Shown here: in pieces, positions 54,764 through 63,129 of the stretch
Layout: every line of letters begins with the position of its first letter
How positions within the stretch are numbered: the first letter of the stretch is position 1
Source of the DNA: Jeotgalibaca ciconiae
Lineage (GTDB): Bacteria > Bacillota > Bacilli > Lactobacillales > Aerococcaceae
Length of the DNA: 64,000 nucleotides
Reading direction: 5' to 3'
NCBI RefSeq assembly: GCF_003955755.1
Contig: NZ_CP034465.1
Location: 682,001 to 746,000 of the forward strand
The notes under the pieces: model-generated
Told to the model about the DNA's origin: nothing
The model's input: the letters and a program-made list of their open reading frames with translations, nothing else
Database searches by the model: none
Translations under genes and position numbers: made by a program

Positions 54764-54970
54764 ATAGACTAGGGAATGATAAGTTCAGCCATCCGTGTCT
54801 AGCTCCCAAGTCATGACCTAATGAAAAAAAGATAAATTTGCCCCATTGCGCGCTTCGCTGCTCGCTAACGCATATCATTCGACTAACCCGCTGAAGCGTG
54901 AAGTCTCCTGACAATTCAGGGTCAAATTTCCTATTTTTTCATAGGCCAAGGCGGACTTGTCCGCTTTTCT
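54764..54970. repeat. Modular palindromic repeat A, copy 4 (long form, inverted)
   Basis: About 207 bp, reverse complement of copy 3 and also carrying the extra loop module. Its GCGGACAAGTCCGCC end encodes the last nine codons of truA. Confidence 0.9.
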
Positions 54971-55740
54971 AATTTTTCCAAAAATTGATTATCATAATAC
55001 ACTTCGACCAGATAGAGACCTTTTCCTGAAGCAGTCGGCCCTGCTTCATTGCGGTCCTTTACTTCAAAAAGGCGGTCAATTTCCTCGGGCTCTTTTAAGC
55101 CATCCGCAATTTGCAGACAGGTTCCAACAAAAATCCGTACCATATTATACAAGAAACCATTTCCCACAAAAGTAAAAACTAATTCATTTTTTTCTTCATC
55201 CATTTCATATTTCGCTTGATAAACGGTGCGCACTTTGTCTTCTTTAATCGTTTTTGTAGAACAAAAACTTGTGAAATCATGCTCCCCTACCAATTTATCC
55301 AATGCTTGTTGCAGTTTAACTAAATCGATTCGATAAGGATGGTGTAAAGTATACAGGCGTTTGAACGGATCAGCGAATCGATTTAAATCTACACGGTACA
55401 TATACTTTTTCCCTTTTGCATGGAAGCGTGAATGAAATTCATCGGATACACGTTCTGTATGCTTGATCGAAATATCAGCTGGTAATAAACTGTTCAAAGC
55501 TCTTTGTAAATGAATGGGTTCGATATTTGCTGGACATTCAAAATGAATCACTTGACCTAGTGCATGTACGCCGGAATCCGTTCGTCCAGAGGCCTCAATC
55601 AGTATTTTTTGCCCTTTAAACATTTTCTTCAGCGCTTTTTGAATCACTTCCTGCACACTGATTCCATTCTTTTGAATTTGATAACCAACATAATTCGTTC
55701 CATCATACTGAATCATACACTTATATCGTTGTGTCGACAT
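54931..55740 (-). CDS. truA: tRNA pseudouridine synthase TruA
   Basis: 269 residues from MSTQRYKCMIQYDGTNYVGY at 55740 (GAGGAGGG before ATG). Catalytic Asp in EASGRTDSGVHALGQV, KKYMYRVDLNRFADPFKR, TSFCSTKTIKEDKVRTVYQA and GNGFLYNMVRIFVGTCLQIA are diagnostic. It isomerises U38-U40 of tRNA anticodon stems. The native C-terminus should end near YLVEVYYD; the last residues EKRTSPPWPMKK are encoded by repeat A, which also provides the stop. In relatives truA follows ecfT, as here. Confidence 0.95.
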   Translation of the reverse strand: MSTQRYKCMIQYDGTNYVGYQIQKNGISVQEVIQKALKKMFKGQKILIEASGRTDSGVHALGQVIHFECPANIEPIHLQRALNSLLPADISIKHTERVSDEFHSRFHAKGKKYMYRVDLNRFADPFKRLYTLHHPYRIDLVKLQQALDKLVGEHDFTSFCSTKTIKEDKVRTVYQAKYEMDEEKNELVFTFVGNGFLYNMVRIFVGTCLQIADGLKEPEEIDRLFEVKDRNEAGPTASGKGLYLVEVYYDNQFLEKLEKRTSPPWPMKK

Positions 55741-55794
55741 TCTTTCCCTCCTCTTAGGAAATTCTTTGGTCTCGAAAAAATAAATCATGATACT

Positions 55795-55941
55795 TATCAG
55801 GGAAAGACAAGCTTTTTTCAGCCAACTTTACCTGATAATATCCGTTTATCAAGGAAAGCTGCAAGTATTAAGCCTTTCTTTGCTTGATATCCCTCGTTTA
55901 TCAAGGAAACGAGGGAAATTTAAGTCCTTCTTTACCTGATA
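55795..55941. repeat. Tandem array of three 52-bp hairpin units
   Basis: Three 43-nt hairpins (55795-55837, 55847-55889, 55899-55941) spaced 9 bases apart. Each begins TATCARGGAAAS and ends CTTTRCYTGATA, 12-base arms, 19-base unrelated loops. Unit 3 has in addition an internal CCCTCGTTT/AAACGAGGG stem that starts in the 9-base spacer before it. Between ecfT and truA. Confidence 0.8.
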
Positions 55942-55959
55942 TATCCTATTCCATTAGAA

Positions 55960-55991
55960 AAGGTCCAGTACATGTTGTGCTGGACCTTTTA
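55960..55991 (-). terminator. ecfT terminator
   Basis: AAAAGGTCCAG pairs with CTGGACCTTTT, T run on both strands; 3 bases past the ecfT stop. Confidence 0.8.
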
Positions 55992-55994
55992 AAA

Positions 55995-56792
55995 TTAATT
56001 TCTCAAGAGAATTAATAGTGCTGTTAATACCACAAACCCAATCATCGAAATGGTATCTCGTGTCTGCCATTTCAATTGGCGGTATTTGGTTCTTCCTTCG
56101 CCACCTTGGTAGCCGCGTGCTTCCATGGCATTCGCCAATTCGTCTGCCCGGTTAAAAGAGCTGACAAAAAGAGGAACTAAGATGGGAGTCACAGCTTTCA
56201 TTTGCTGGATAATATTTCCTTCTCCAAAGTCTACCCCTCTTGCACGTTGAGCGTTCATGATTTTCGTTGCTTCATCCATCAAGGTTGGCACAAAACGCAA
56301 GGCGATTGATAACATCAACGCAATTTCGTGCACAGGCATTTTCCATTTTTTCAATGGTCCCAGCAAGGTTTCGATTGCATCTGTTAATGATAATGGCATA
56401 GTTGTCAATGTAAGCAGTGTCGACATAAAAATAATCAGCACAAACCGCATAAAAATAAAAGCACCATTTAATAAACCGAAAGAAGTAATATTAATAATTC
56501 CCCAGCTGAAATATGTCTCACCGCCTGTTGTAAATAGAATCTGCAGGACAACGGTAAAAGCAATCAACCAAATGAGGGGCTTCACTCCGTTAAGGAATAC
56601 TTTCAAGGAAATCCCCGATAAATAAACACATAAAAACGTAAAGAGCGTCATTGCGAGATAGGTTTCCCAGTTATTTGCTAAAAAGATGATAACGATGAAA
56701 TAAAAGGCACCGATTAATTTCGCACGGGGGTCCATCTTATGGATAAATGAATCGCCTTGGATATAACGTCCGAATAATAACTTATCAAGCAT
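55995..56792 (-). CDS. ecfT: ECF transporter transmembrane protein EcfT
   Basis: 265 residues from the ATG at 56792, which lies inside the ecfA2 stop region (ATGCTTGA). Five or six helices; two coupling helices carry the signature A-R-G/A-R motifs: NAQRARGVDFGEGNIIQQMK and NAMEARGYQGGEGRTKYRQL. Forms the group II energising module with EcfA1 and EcfA2 and pairs with various S components (riboflavin, folate and so on). ecfT is followed by a terminator, so truA has a separate end. Confidence 0.95.
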   Translation of the reverse strand: MLDKLLFGRYIQGDSFIHKMDPRAKLIGAFYFIVIIFLANNWETYLAMTLFTFLCVYLSGISLKVFLNGVKPLIWLIAFTVVLQILFTTGGETYFSWGIINITSFGLLNGAFIFMRFVLIIFMSTLLTLTTMPLSLTDAIETLLGPLKKWKMPVHEIALMLSIALRFVPTLMDEATKIMNAQRARGVDFGEGNIIQQMKAVTPILVPLFVSSFNRADELANAMEARGYQGGEGRTKYRQLKWQTRDTISMIGFVVLTALLILLRN

Positions 56793-57669
56793 CCAGAGCA
56801 CCTTCTTCCTTCTCTTTTAGCTTGGAAATAATTACTTCAGCAAGCCTTTCAGTACCAAGCGGCCGTATATCACCAAAGTCAATTCCTGTTTTTTTGCTGA
56901 ATCTCTGCATAAACTGCAAAGATGCCGGCAAGCCTAGTTGTTTTTCTTGCAGCCATTGTTCGTCTAAGAAAATTTCTTCCGGCAGTCCCATTTTTACCAC
57001 CGTTCCTTTTTCCATAATAATCACATGATCCGCATAAGATGCCACGTCATCCATTTGATGGGTTACTAATACGATTGAAATATTCTCTTCTTTATGGAGA
57101 CGATAAAACATATTCATAATCTCCCGGCGTCCTGCGGGGTCTAGACCAGCAGTAGGCTCATCCAAAACCAATACTTCCGGATTCATTGCGAGCACTCCTG
57201 CGATCGCTACACGTCGCATCTGGCCACCTGACAGATCAAATGGTGAGCGCTCCATGAAGGTTTCATCCAATCCCACTAACGGTAAAACTTTCCGAACCAT
57301 ATTCATCGCTTCTTCTTCAGAAACTCCAAAGTTCATAGGTCCAAAAGCAATATCTTTGGCAATTGTTTCTTCAAACAACTGTGATTCAGGAAATTGAAAA
57401 ACAATTCCTACTTTTTTACGCAAAAACTTTAAATTCTTATTACTTGTCTCTTTGGTAATGATACGGTCGCCAATTGTTACGGAACCTTCAGTAGGTTTTA
57501 ACAATGCATTTAAATGCTGAGTAACGGTCGATTTTCCACTTCCTGTATGCCCAATCAAAGCAGTGTAAGAGCCATCTGGTATCTGCAAACTTACATCATA
57601 CAATGCACGACTCTCAAATGGTGTCCCAGCTGAATAGGCAAAGCCTACATCTTGGAATATAATGTCCAT
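56785..57669 (-). CDS. ecfA2: ECF transporter ATPase EcfA2
   Basis: 294 residues from the ATG at 57669 (GGTGG before it). Walker A GHTGSGKSTVTQHLNALLKP, Q-loop FQFPESQLFE, signature DLSGGQMRRVAIAGVLAMNP, Walker B LVLDEPTAGLDP, H-loop THQMDDVA, then the EcfA2-specific C-terminus. Pairs with EcfA1 as a heterodimer. Overlaps ecfA1 by 25 bases and ecfT by 8. Confidence 0.96.
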   Translation of the reverse strand: MDIIFQDVGFAYSAGTPFESRALYDVSLQIPDGSYTALIGHTGSGKSTVTQHLNALLKPTEGSVTIGDRIITKETSNKNLKFLRKKVGIVFQFPESQLFEETIAKDIAFGPMNFGVSEEEAMNMVRKVLPLVGLDETFMERSPFDLSGGQMRRVAIAGVLAMNPEVLVLDEPTAGLDPAGRREIMNMFYRLHKEENISIVLVTHQMDDVASYADHVIIMEKGTVVKMGLPEEIFLDEQWLQEKQLGLPASLQFMQRFSKKTGIDFGDIRPLGTERLAEVIISKLKEKEEGALDA

Positions 57670-58484
57670 AGCCAATCCACCATCCCTTCTTCAGTCAAAT
57701 ATTCTTCCGGTACTTCCAGTCCTTGACGTTTCAATTGATATTTTAATTTCTCTGGGAAAGGAATATCCAGTCCCATTGCGATAATATCTGCTCCTACCGC
57801 AAATATTTCTTCAGGCGTACCGATTTGTTTTAATTCTCCAGCTTCCATCACAAAAATCCGATTCGCTTTTGCAGCTTCATCGATATCATGAGTAATCGAA
57901 ATCACTGTTAAATTCTGTTCTTTTTTAATGCGTTGAATCGTCTCAATCACTTCACGGCGACCTTTTGGATCCAGCATGGTCGTCGCTTCATCCAAAATAA
58001 TAATGTCTGGTGCCAGAGCGATGATTCCTGCAATTGCGACACGTTGTTTTTGACCGCCAGAAAGACGAGCAGGTTCTTTGTCTATGAAACCAGTCATATT
58101 AACAGCTTCTACAGAAGCGAGCACACGCTCAATCATTTCTTCGCGTGGAACCCCAATATTTTCTAAACCAAAAGCAATATCATCTTGAACAGTAGAACCA
58201 ACAAACTGATTATCTGGATTCTGGAAAACCATTCCTACTTTTCGACGGATTTCCCATACGGTTTCTTCCGATAAAGTCGTTCCACCAATAATGACTTCCC
58301 CTGATTTCGCTTCTACTAAACCATTGATGGTTTTTGCTAAAGTAGATTTACCGGATCCATTTGGCCCGATAATCGCAATCCATTCTCCCTTGTTAATGGA
58401 GAAAGAAACATCTTTTAAGGCAGGACGCAAATCTTCTTCTGTATAAGTAAAATTTATGTTTTTTAATTGGATTATTTCTTGCAT
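57645..58484 (-). CDS. ecfA1: ECF transporter ATPase EcfA1
   Basis: 279 residues. Walker A GPNGSGKSTLAKTINGLVEA, Q-loop VFQNPDNQFVGSTVQDDIAF, signature RLSGGQKQRVAIAGIIALAP, Walker B IIILDEATTMLDPKGR, H-loop SITHDIDEA. First gene of ecfA1-ecfA2-ecfT. In most Lactobacillales rplQ precedes ecfA1 directly; here a 4.2-kb block intervenes. Confidence 0.96.
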   Translation of the reverse strand: MQEIIQLKNINFTYTEEDLRPALKDVSFSINKGEWIAIIGPNGSGKSTLAKTINGLVEAKSGEVIIGGTTLSEETVWEIRRKVGMVFQNPDNQFVGSTVQDDIAFGLENIGVPREEMIERVLASVEAVNMTGFIDKEPARLSGGQKQRVAIAGIIALAPDIIILDEATTMLDPKGRREVIETIQRIKKEQNLTVISITHDIDEAAKANRIFVMEAGELKQIGTPEEIFAVGADIIAMGLDIPFPEKLKYQLKRQGLEVPEEYLTEEGMVDWLWTLYSKM

Positions 58485-58692
58485 TAGATACCCTACTTCC
58501 TTCTTGTTACTAAAATATCCATTAGTACATCTTTAGTATCGTAGATTTTCATTTATCACTTATCTAGTATACTGGAAAGTTATGAAAAAAGCATTAGGTG
58601 TCTTGTCACTTTTAAATGATTTTGAAAAAATTTATCTTTCTTAATCGAAGCAAGTTAAGGTAGAATAAAAAGAAAAGCGGAGTTGATTAAAA
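58485..58692. other. Divergent spacer between ecfA1 and the esterase
   Basis: 208 bp containing both promoters. Esterase side: TAGAAT is seen near 58662, a weak candidate -10; nothing else stands out. Confidence 0.35.
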
Positions 58693-59451
58693 ATGGGTGT
58701 TATCCAGGGTTCATTATTCTCAGATGCATTAGGAATGAATATTTCTTATACAGCAATCTTACCGGAACAAGTTGAAGGTCCTTATCCCACTATTTATTTA
58801 CTGCATGGTTATTCCGATGATGATCATGCTTGGCTTTATAATACGTCTCTTGTCCGTTATGCAAGTACGCAGAAGCTCGCTATTTTTATGCCCCAAGTCC
58901 ATTTAAGTTTCTATGCAAATATGAAATATGGAAATCAATATTGGGATTTCATTAACGAAGAGTTCCCTAAAAAAATGGATCGCATTTTTAATATAAGTGA
59001 TCGACCAGAAGAGCGTTTTGTAGCTGGTTTGTCGATGGGCGGTTACGGGGCTTATAAATTAGCTTTAAATGCTCCTGAAAATTGGCGAGGTGCAGCATCT
59101 TTGTCAGGTGTAGTAGACTTAGTAAGCTTATGGAAGACAGATTCATCCAATGATGTACGTCTTTCCCACATTTTTGGCTCACTGGAAGAGTTGCAAGAGT
59201 CAAATAATGATCTCGTTTATTTGCTTGAAAAGCTTGCAGAGAAGCACAAAAAGCCTGCTTTCTTTCAATCTTGTGGAACAGAAGACTTCTTGTATGAAAA
59301 TAATAGAGGATTCCACCATAAAATGGAAAATGCTGGTTTGGATTATACTTATATAGAAGAGGCTGGTGAGCACAATTGGATTTTTTGGGATAATCAAATT
59401 CAAAAAGTCCTCACATGGATCGAAGATTTACAAAAAAATGAATGGGTTTGA
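58693..59451 (+). CDS. Alpha/beta-hydrolase esterase, tributyrin esterase type
   Basis: 252 residues. Nucleophile elbow GLSMGGYGAYK (Ser at about 115), oxyanion part YLLHGYSDDDHAWLYNTSL, acid near SCGTEDFLYENNRGFHHKM and His in EAGEHNWIFWD. It resembles the EstA tributyrin/feruloyl-type esterases of lactic bacteria that split short acyl esters. No signal, so cytosolic. Stand-alone, plus strand; followed by a structured spacer. Confidence 0.9.
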   Translation: MGVIQGSLFSDALGMNISYTAILPEQVEGPYPTIYLLHGYSDDDHAWLYNTSLVRYASTQKLAIFMPQVHLSFYANMKYGNQYWDFINEEFPKKMDRIFNISDRPEERFVAGLSMGGYGAYKLALNAPENWRGAASLSGVVDLVSLWKTDSSNDVRLSHIFGSLEELQESNNDLVYLLEKLAEKHKKPAFFQSCGTEDFLYENNRGFHHKMENAGLDYTYIEEAGEHNWIFWDNQIQKVLTWIEDLQKNEWV

Positions 59452-59473
59452 TTATATTAAAAGGAGAGTGGGA

Positions 59474-59573
59474 AAAAAGGCGTTTAGATCCGAATCACTG
59501 GAACGAATAAGCACAGGATGGACGAAGACCATCCGCGCATGATTCGTGAAGTGGATGTCGGATCTGCCTTTTT
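59474..59573. ncRNA. Candidate structured RNA/element: 100-nt nested hairpin
   Basis: Five stems nest in order: AAAAAGGC/GCCTTTTT, AGATCCGA/TCGGATCT, CACT/AGTG, ACGAAT/ATTCGT, GGATGG/CCATCC. Further outside GGGAAAAAA (about 59470) can pair with TTTTTTCCC (about 59622). Between esterase and aldo/keto reductase stops. Could be an ncRNA, a dispersed repeat or an RNA stabiliser. Confidence 0.5.
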
Positions 59574-59608
59574 GAGCACGTTTACACCACTATTATTCGT
59601 TAATACTA

Positions 59609-59640
59609 GAGGGGCCGGGAGTTTTTTCCCAGCCCCTTTT
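59609..59640. terminator. Terminator between convergent esterase and reductase genes
   Basis: AGGGGC-GGGA and CCCAGCCCCT pair (AGAGGGGCCGGGAG, then CCCAGCCCCTTTTT), with TTTTT on the plus strand. Confidence 0.8.
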
Positions 59641-59645
59641 TCTCT

Positions 59646-60542
59646 TTAAATGATATCTAGGGATGTTCTGTGGTTGGGTGCAGGAAACGCTCTGTCTAAT
59701 TCTTTTAATTCTTCTTCGGTAAAATTGATCTCTACGCTGGCCCCATTGCTTGCCGTGTGCGTTGGGTTTCCGGATTTAGGGATTGCCATTATTCCTTCTT
59801 TATGAATCGCCCATGCAAGAAGAATTTGTTGTGGACTTGCACCATATTTTTCTCCAATCTCATTTACACTTGCACTGCTCAGTAACCGGCTATTTAAATC
59901 TCCACCCTGTGCTAATGGTGAATATGCCATTAGTGGAATTTGATGGGATTCATGCCAAGGAATCAATTCATACTCAATTCCCCGCGATCCCAAATGATAG
60001 AGTACCTGATTGATTTGACAATTTTCCCCTCCAGGAATTGATAATAATTCCTCCATAGCAGATGCATCGAAATTTGAAACACCCCAACGCTTAATTTTTC
60101 CTTCTTCCTTTAGTTGCTCCATTCCTTCCACGACATCTTTTAAAGGCACGCTTCCTCGCCAATGCAACAAATACAGGTCTAAAAATTCAGTCTTTAAGCG
60201 GCGCAGACTATTTTCACAAGCTTCCTTTATTTTCTCTTTCGAAGCATTATGGGGGTATACTTTCGACACTAAAAAGACTTGATTTCTTATGTCTTTCAGC
60301 GCCTCTCCTACCATTTCTTCAGATTTTCCCTCTCCATACATTTCAGCAGTATCGATTACGGTCATGCCAAGTTCTACTCCAAGGCGCAATGCTTCTATTT
60401 CCTGTTGCCGCTTTGAAAGGTCGTCTCCCATATTCCAAGTACCTTGACCTAATTTAGGCAGTTCTGTTCCATCTGGTAATATGATTCTCTTTCTGGCATT
60501 TGCTTGTTGTATCCTTAACTTATCTGTCTGTGAAAGCTCCAT
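59646..60542 (-). CDS. Aldo/keto reductase
   Basis: 298 residues, AKR barrel: DTAEMYGEGKSEEMVGEAL (catalytic Asp and Tyr), VFLVSKVYPHNASKEKIKEA (Lys), YLLHWRGSVPLKDVVEGMEQ (His) and AIPKSGNPTHTASNGAS (NADPH site). Broad carbonyl reductase of the YtbE/YqkF type. Same strand as the dioxygenase; 49-base gap, so probably one operon, possibly electrophile or quinone detoxification. Confidence 0.93.
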   Translation of the reverse strand: MELSQTDKLRIQQANARKRIILPDGTELPKLGQGTWNMGDDLSKRQQEIEALRLGVELGMTVIDTAEMYGEGKSEEMVGEALKDIRNQVFLVSKVYPHNASKEKIKEACENSLRRLKTEFLDLYLLHWRGSVPLKDVVEGMEQLKEEGKIKRWGVSNFDASAMEELLSIPGGENCQINQVLYHLGSRGIEYELIPWHESHQIPLMAYSPLAQGGDLNSRLLSSASVNEIGEKYGASPQQILLAWAIHKEGIMAIPKSGNPTHTASNGASVEINFTEEELKELDRAFPAPNHRTSLDII

Positions 60543-60591
60543 TTTTTCTTCCTCCTTTATTTGAATAAAGTGTAAATGATTTAATAGTCTC

Positions 60592-61542
60592 TTATTCTTT
60601 AATTCCTTTTAGTGGATTCAGCTTTGCAAAAATTTCATCACGTTTTTCATTTAAAAATGGTGGTAAGTCCAGTTGTTTTCCTAACGACTCCACATCACTG
60701 TCTATAGTGAAGCCCGGTTTATCAGTAGCTATCTCAATCATAATACCGTTTGCTTCTCTAAAATACATACTTTCAAAGTAATAGCGATCATAGCGGCCGA
60801 CTACCTTAAAACCGAAGTCCGTTATTTTCTTTTGCCAATAATCGAGTTCTGCGCCATTCGATACTCGTATTGCCAGATGATGGACGCTGCCTTTTCCAGG
60901 CTTTTCTTTTGGTCCTTTTTCTTCTTTTAACAATATTTCGCCGACTAAACTACCTTCGAAGGATTGATATAAAGCTTCTTCCTTTGTTCGGTAAACTTCA
61001 TAATAACCAAAAATATCTACCAGAACATCTCTTGACGTTGGTAAATTTTCAACGGTAAATTCAACAGCACCCATTCCACGAATTTGATGTTCCACCGGGA
61101 CTTCTGAGTTTTCCCATGACTCCCAAAAGTCTGCTTGCTGCCCCTCTCCGGCAATGAGTGCCAGGCGCAAACCTTCTTGGTCTTCGAATAAAATAGCAGG
61201 CCGTTTCCCGTAAGTAGTGACTTCGCTGTGTTCCACGCTATATTCTTTAAATCTTTCTATCCAATAAGCAAAATTTTCTTCGCTTTTCACAAGAAGGCCG
61301 ATTCTCGAAATTGCGTTTGTTCCTCGCTGGGTATGTCCCAAACGTTGATTTTCAAAGAATGTCAAATCGATTCCCGGACTTCCCGTTTTATCCCCATAAA
61401 ACAGATGATACATCTGTGGATTATTCTGATTGACGCTGACTTTCACTCTTCTTAATCCTAAAATCTCTTCATAGAAATAAGTATTTTCGTCGCCATTTTT
61501 TGTCATCATTGATATATGATGGTGCCCCAATATTTTGTACAT
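60592..61542 (-). CDS. Ring-cleaving dioxygenase, MhqA/MhqO type
   Basis: 316 residues made of two VOC (glyoxalase-like) domains: LGHHHISMMTKNGDENTYFY (metal His) with YFYEEILGLRRVKVS, and GSVHHLAIRVSNGAELDYWQ with VGRYDRYYFESMYFREANGI (metal Glu). It resembles MhqO-type extradiol dioxygenases that respond to quinones. No MhqR-like regulator is adjacent. ATG with AAGTTGGGATC upstream. Confidence 0.92.
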   Translation of the reverse strand: MYKILGHHHISMMTKNGDENTYFYEEILGLRRVKVSVNQNNPQMYHLFYGDKTGSPGIDLTFFENQRLGHTQRGTNAISRIGLLVKSEENFAYWIERFKEYSVEHSEVTTYGKRPAILFEDQEGLRLALIAGEGQQADFWESWENSEVPVEHQIRGMGAVEFTVENLPTSRDVLVDIFGYYEVYRTKEEALYQSFEGSLVGEILLKEEKGPKEKPGKGSVHHLAIRVSNGAELDYWQKKITDFGFKVVGRYDRYYFESMYFREANGIMIEIATDKPGFTIDSDVESLGKQLDLPPFLNEKRDEIFAKLNPLKGIKE

Positions 61543-61667
61543 CAGATCCCAACTTTCTAACTGTTCTTTTATTTATCATAGCACAACTTATATTTCGAAT
61601 TCAAACTATTTTATTTATATGGTTTTCAATAGTTTTTGCGTATTTATCTATAAAGGGGGAATTTTAA

Positions 61668-62357
61668 ATGATTTTGGAAAAACCAGTGTCCGTACAAACC
61701 TTTGAAGCTTTAAACAAAAGAATGAGCTTTAACTCCACTCAAAAGTATCGTTTTCAAAATAACCAATCTGGTGTAAAAGGTGAATTTGGTTTCGCAGATG
61801 ATTTAGCTCTTCAAACTTTTTCACATCAATCTATATATGACTCTGAGTTTGAAACAGGTCTTTGTCCACAACTTGATTTTATTGTGATTACATCAAAGGT
61901 AATTCATCTATATGATGTTAAAAATTTTGACGGGATTTATTATTATGAGAATGGCCATTTCAGATCGACTAAAAAGAAAATTTACAGCCCTCTGACCCAG
62001 CTTGATCGTGCGTATGATGTACTGGACATATTATTGCAGCAAAAGAATATTCAGCTACCGATTGTAAAAAAATTAGTTTTTGTTAATCCTAATTTCACTT
62101 TGTATGGGAATCGACCAGATCTTCCAATCATTCTTCCTTCACAGTTGAATCAGCATTTCAATGATATTACACATAGCAGCTCTGAACTGCAGGACTATCA
62201 TTATCAGATTACAGAGTACATTGAGAGTCGAAAAATCAGAAAAAAAAGTTATGATACAAAAATTGACTACTGTTATGATTCACTTACAGAAGGAGTTTGG
62301 TGTGATAATAGTGTCAGCACTGTATTAACAAGAGAAATTATTCAAAAATTTCAATAG
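61668..62357 (+). CDS. NERD-domain (nuclease-related) protein
   Basis: 229 residues. N-terminal half carries a NERD fold: SGVKGEFGFADDLALQTFSH, CPQLDFIVITSKVIHLYDVK (Asp and D-x-K core) and SPLTQLDRAYDVLDILLQQK. C-terminal half unknown. RBS GGGGG before ATG, own transcript. NERD proteins are predicted nucleases or DNA-processing factors; some occur with restriction systems. Function unknown here. Confidence 0.8.
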   Translation: MILEKPVSVQTFEALNKRMSFNSTQKYRFQNNQSGVKGEFGFADDLALQTFSHQSIYDSEFETGLCPQLDFIVITSKVIHLYDVKNFDGIYYYENGHFRSTKKKIYSPLTQLDRAYDVLDILLQQKNIQLPIVKKLVFVNPNFTLYGNRPDLPIILPSQLNQHFNDITHSSSELQDYHYQITEYIESRKIRKKSYDTKIDYCYDSLTEGVWCDNSVSTVLTREIIQKFQ

Positions 62358-62389
62358 AATACATTCGAGGATGAAAGGCATATTCGATG

Positions 62390-62435
62390 GATTATTTAAA
62401 GTGCAGAGCATTTTTCTGAGCTGTACTTTAAATAA
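62390..62435 (+). terminator. Hairpin after NERD gene
   Basis: ATTATTTAAAGT pairs with ACTTTAAATAAT, and inner CAG with CTG; 33 bases past the stop. No clear T run. Confidence 0.45.
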
Positions 62436-62608
62436 TTGTAAAATATTTCGTTCTTTTCCTTTCAAAACGGTCTCTAAAAATTTTATGCACAAAAAAAAGA
62501 CGAGAACTATGTCTCATCTTTTCTTGAACGGGATATTTGGAAATAAGAAAAAAAATAGAGCTGAACATTTTCCGTTCATCTCTTATAGATCATACAAATG
62601 GTGAGCCG

Positions 62609-62634
62609 CTTACGGAAATGTACATTTCCGTAAG
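62609..62634. repeat. 26-bp perfect palindrome
   Basis: CTTACGGAAATGT followed directly by its exact reverse complement. It lies about 90 bases downstream of the rplQ stop and flanked by GAGCCG and GGGTCC. Confidence 0.7.
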
Positions 62635-62721
62635 GGTCCACGAGCTAGACTTTAACTTCTCAACCAATTGGGAGAAATCAACATCATAACGCTCTTTTCA
62701 TCTGAAAGATAAATAATTCTA

Positions 62722-63102
62722 TTAAACTAATTCAATGATAACCATTGGCGCTGCGTCACCGCGGCGTGGTTCTGTTTTCATGATACGAGTGTATCCGCCT
62801 TGACGATCTGCATAGCGTTCTGCCAAGCCATTGAATAGTTTTTGCAATGCTGTTTCGATAACGATTTCTTCGTCTTCTTCACGAACATCTGCAACTTCAT
62901 TACGTACGAACTGTGCAGCCATACGACGAGCATGCAAATCTCCACGTTTACCGAAAGTAATCATTTTTTCAACAGTTTTACGAATCTCTTTAGCACGAGC
63001 TTCCGTTGTAACGATGCGCTCGTTGATAATTAGATCTGTTGTTAAATCGCGTAGCAATGCTTTTCTTTGAGAACTTGTACGTCCTAATTTACGATAAGCC
63101 AT
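62722..63102 (-). CDS. rplQ: 50S ribosomal protein L17
   Basis: 126 residues. [20 protein letters not shown] start, [20 protein letters not shown], and the end [20 protein letters not shown] are diagnostic. RBS AGGAGG before ATG. It follows rpoA by 27 bases in the usual alpha operon. The gene that usually follows, ecfA1, is displaced 4.2 kb. Confidence 0.97.
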   Translation of the reverse strand: MAYRKLGRTSSQRKALLRDLTTDLIINERIVTTEARAKEIRKTVEKMITFGKRGDLHARRMAAQFVRNEVADVREEDEEIVIETALQKLFNGLAERYADRQGGYTRIMKTEPRRGDAAPMVIIELV

Positions 63103-63129
63103 TCCTGGAAATCCTCCTTTGCTGCAGTA

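Larger units (their letters stand above)
62358..62721. other. Spacer between NERD gene and rplQ
   Basis: 364 bp without a gene. It holds the hairpin ATTATTTAAAGT/ACTTTAAATAAT (62390-62435), an AAAAGATGAG-type run, and a 26-bp perfect palindrome (62609-62634). rplQ lacks an evident U-run terminator near its stop. Confidence 0.5.

Noticed and set aside
55795-55941. Possible small CRISPR array
   Set aside because: Arms of each hairpin are conserved but the 19-base loops are too short for spacers, there are only three units, and no cas genes are near.
62371-62604. 77-codon plus-strand frame after the NERD gene
   Set aside because: Runs through a hairpin and A-rich tract; no domain and no ribosome-binding site.
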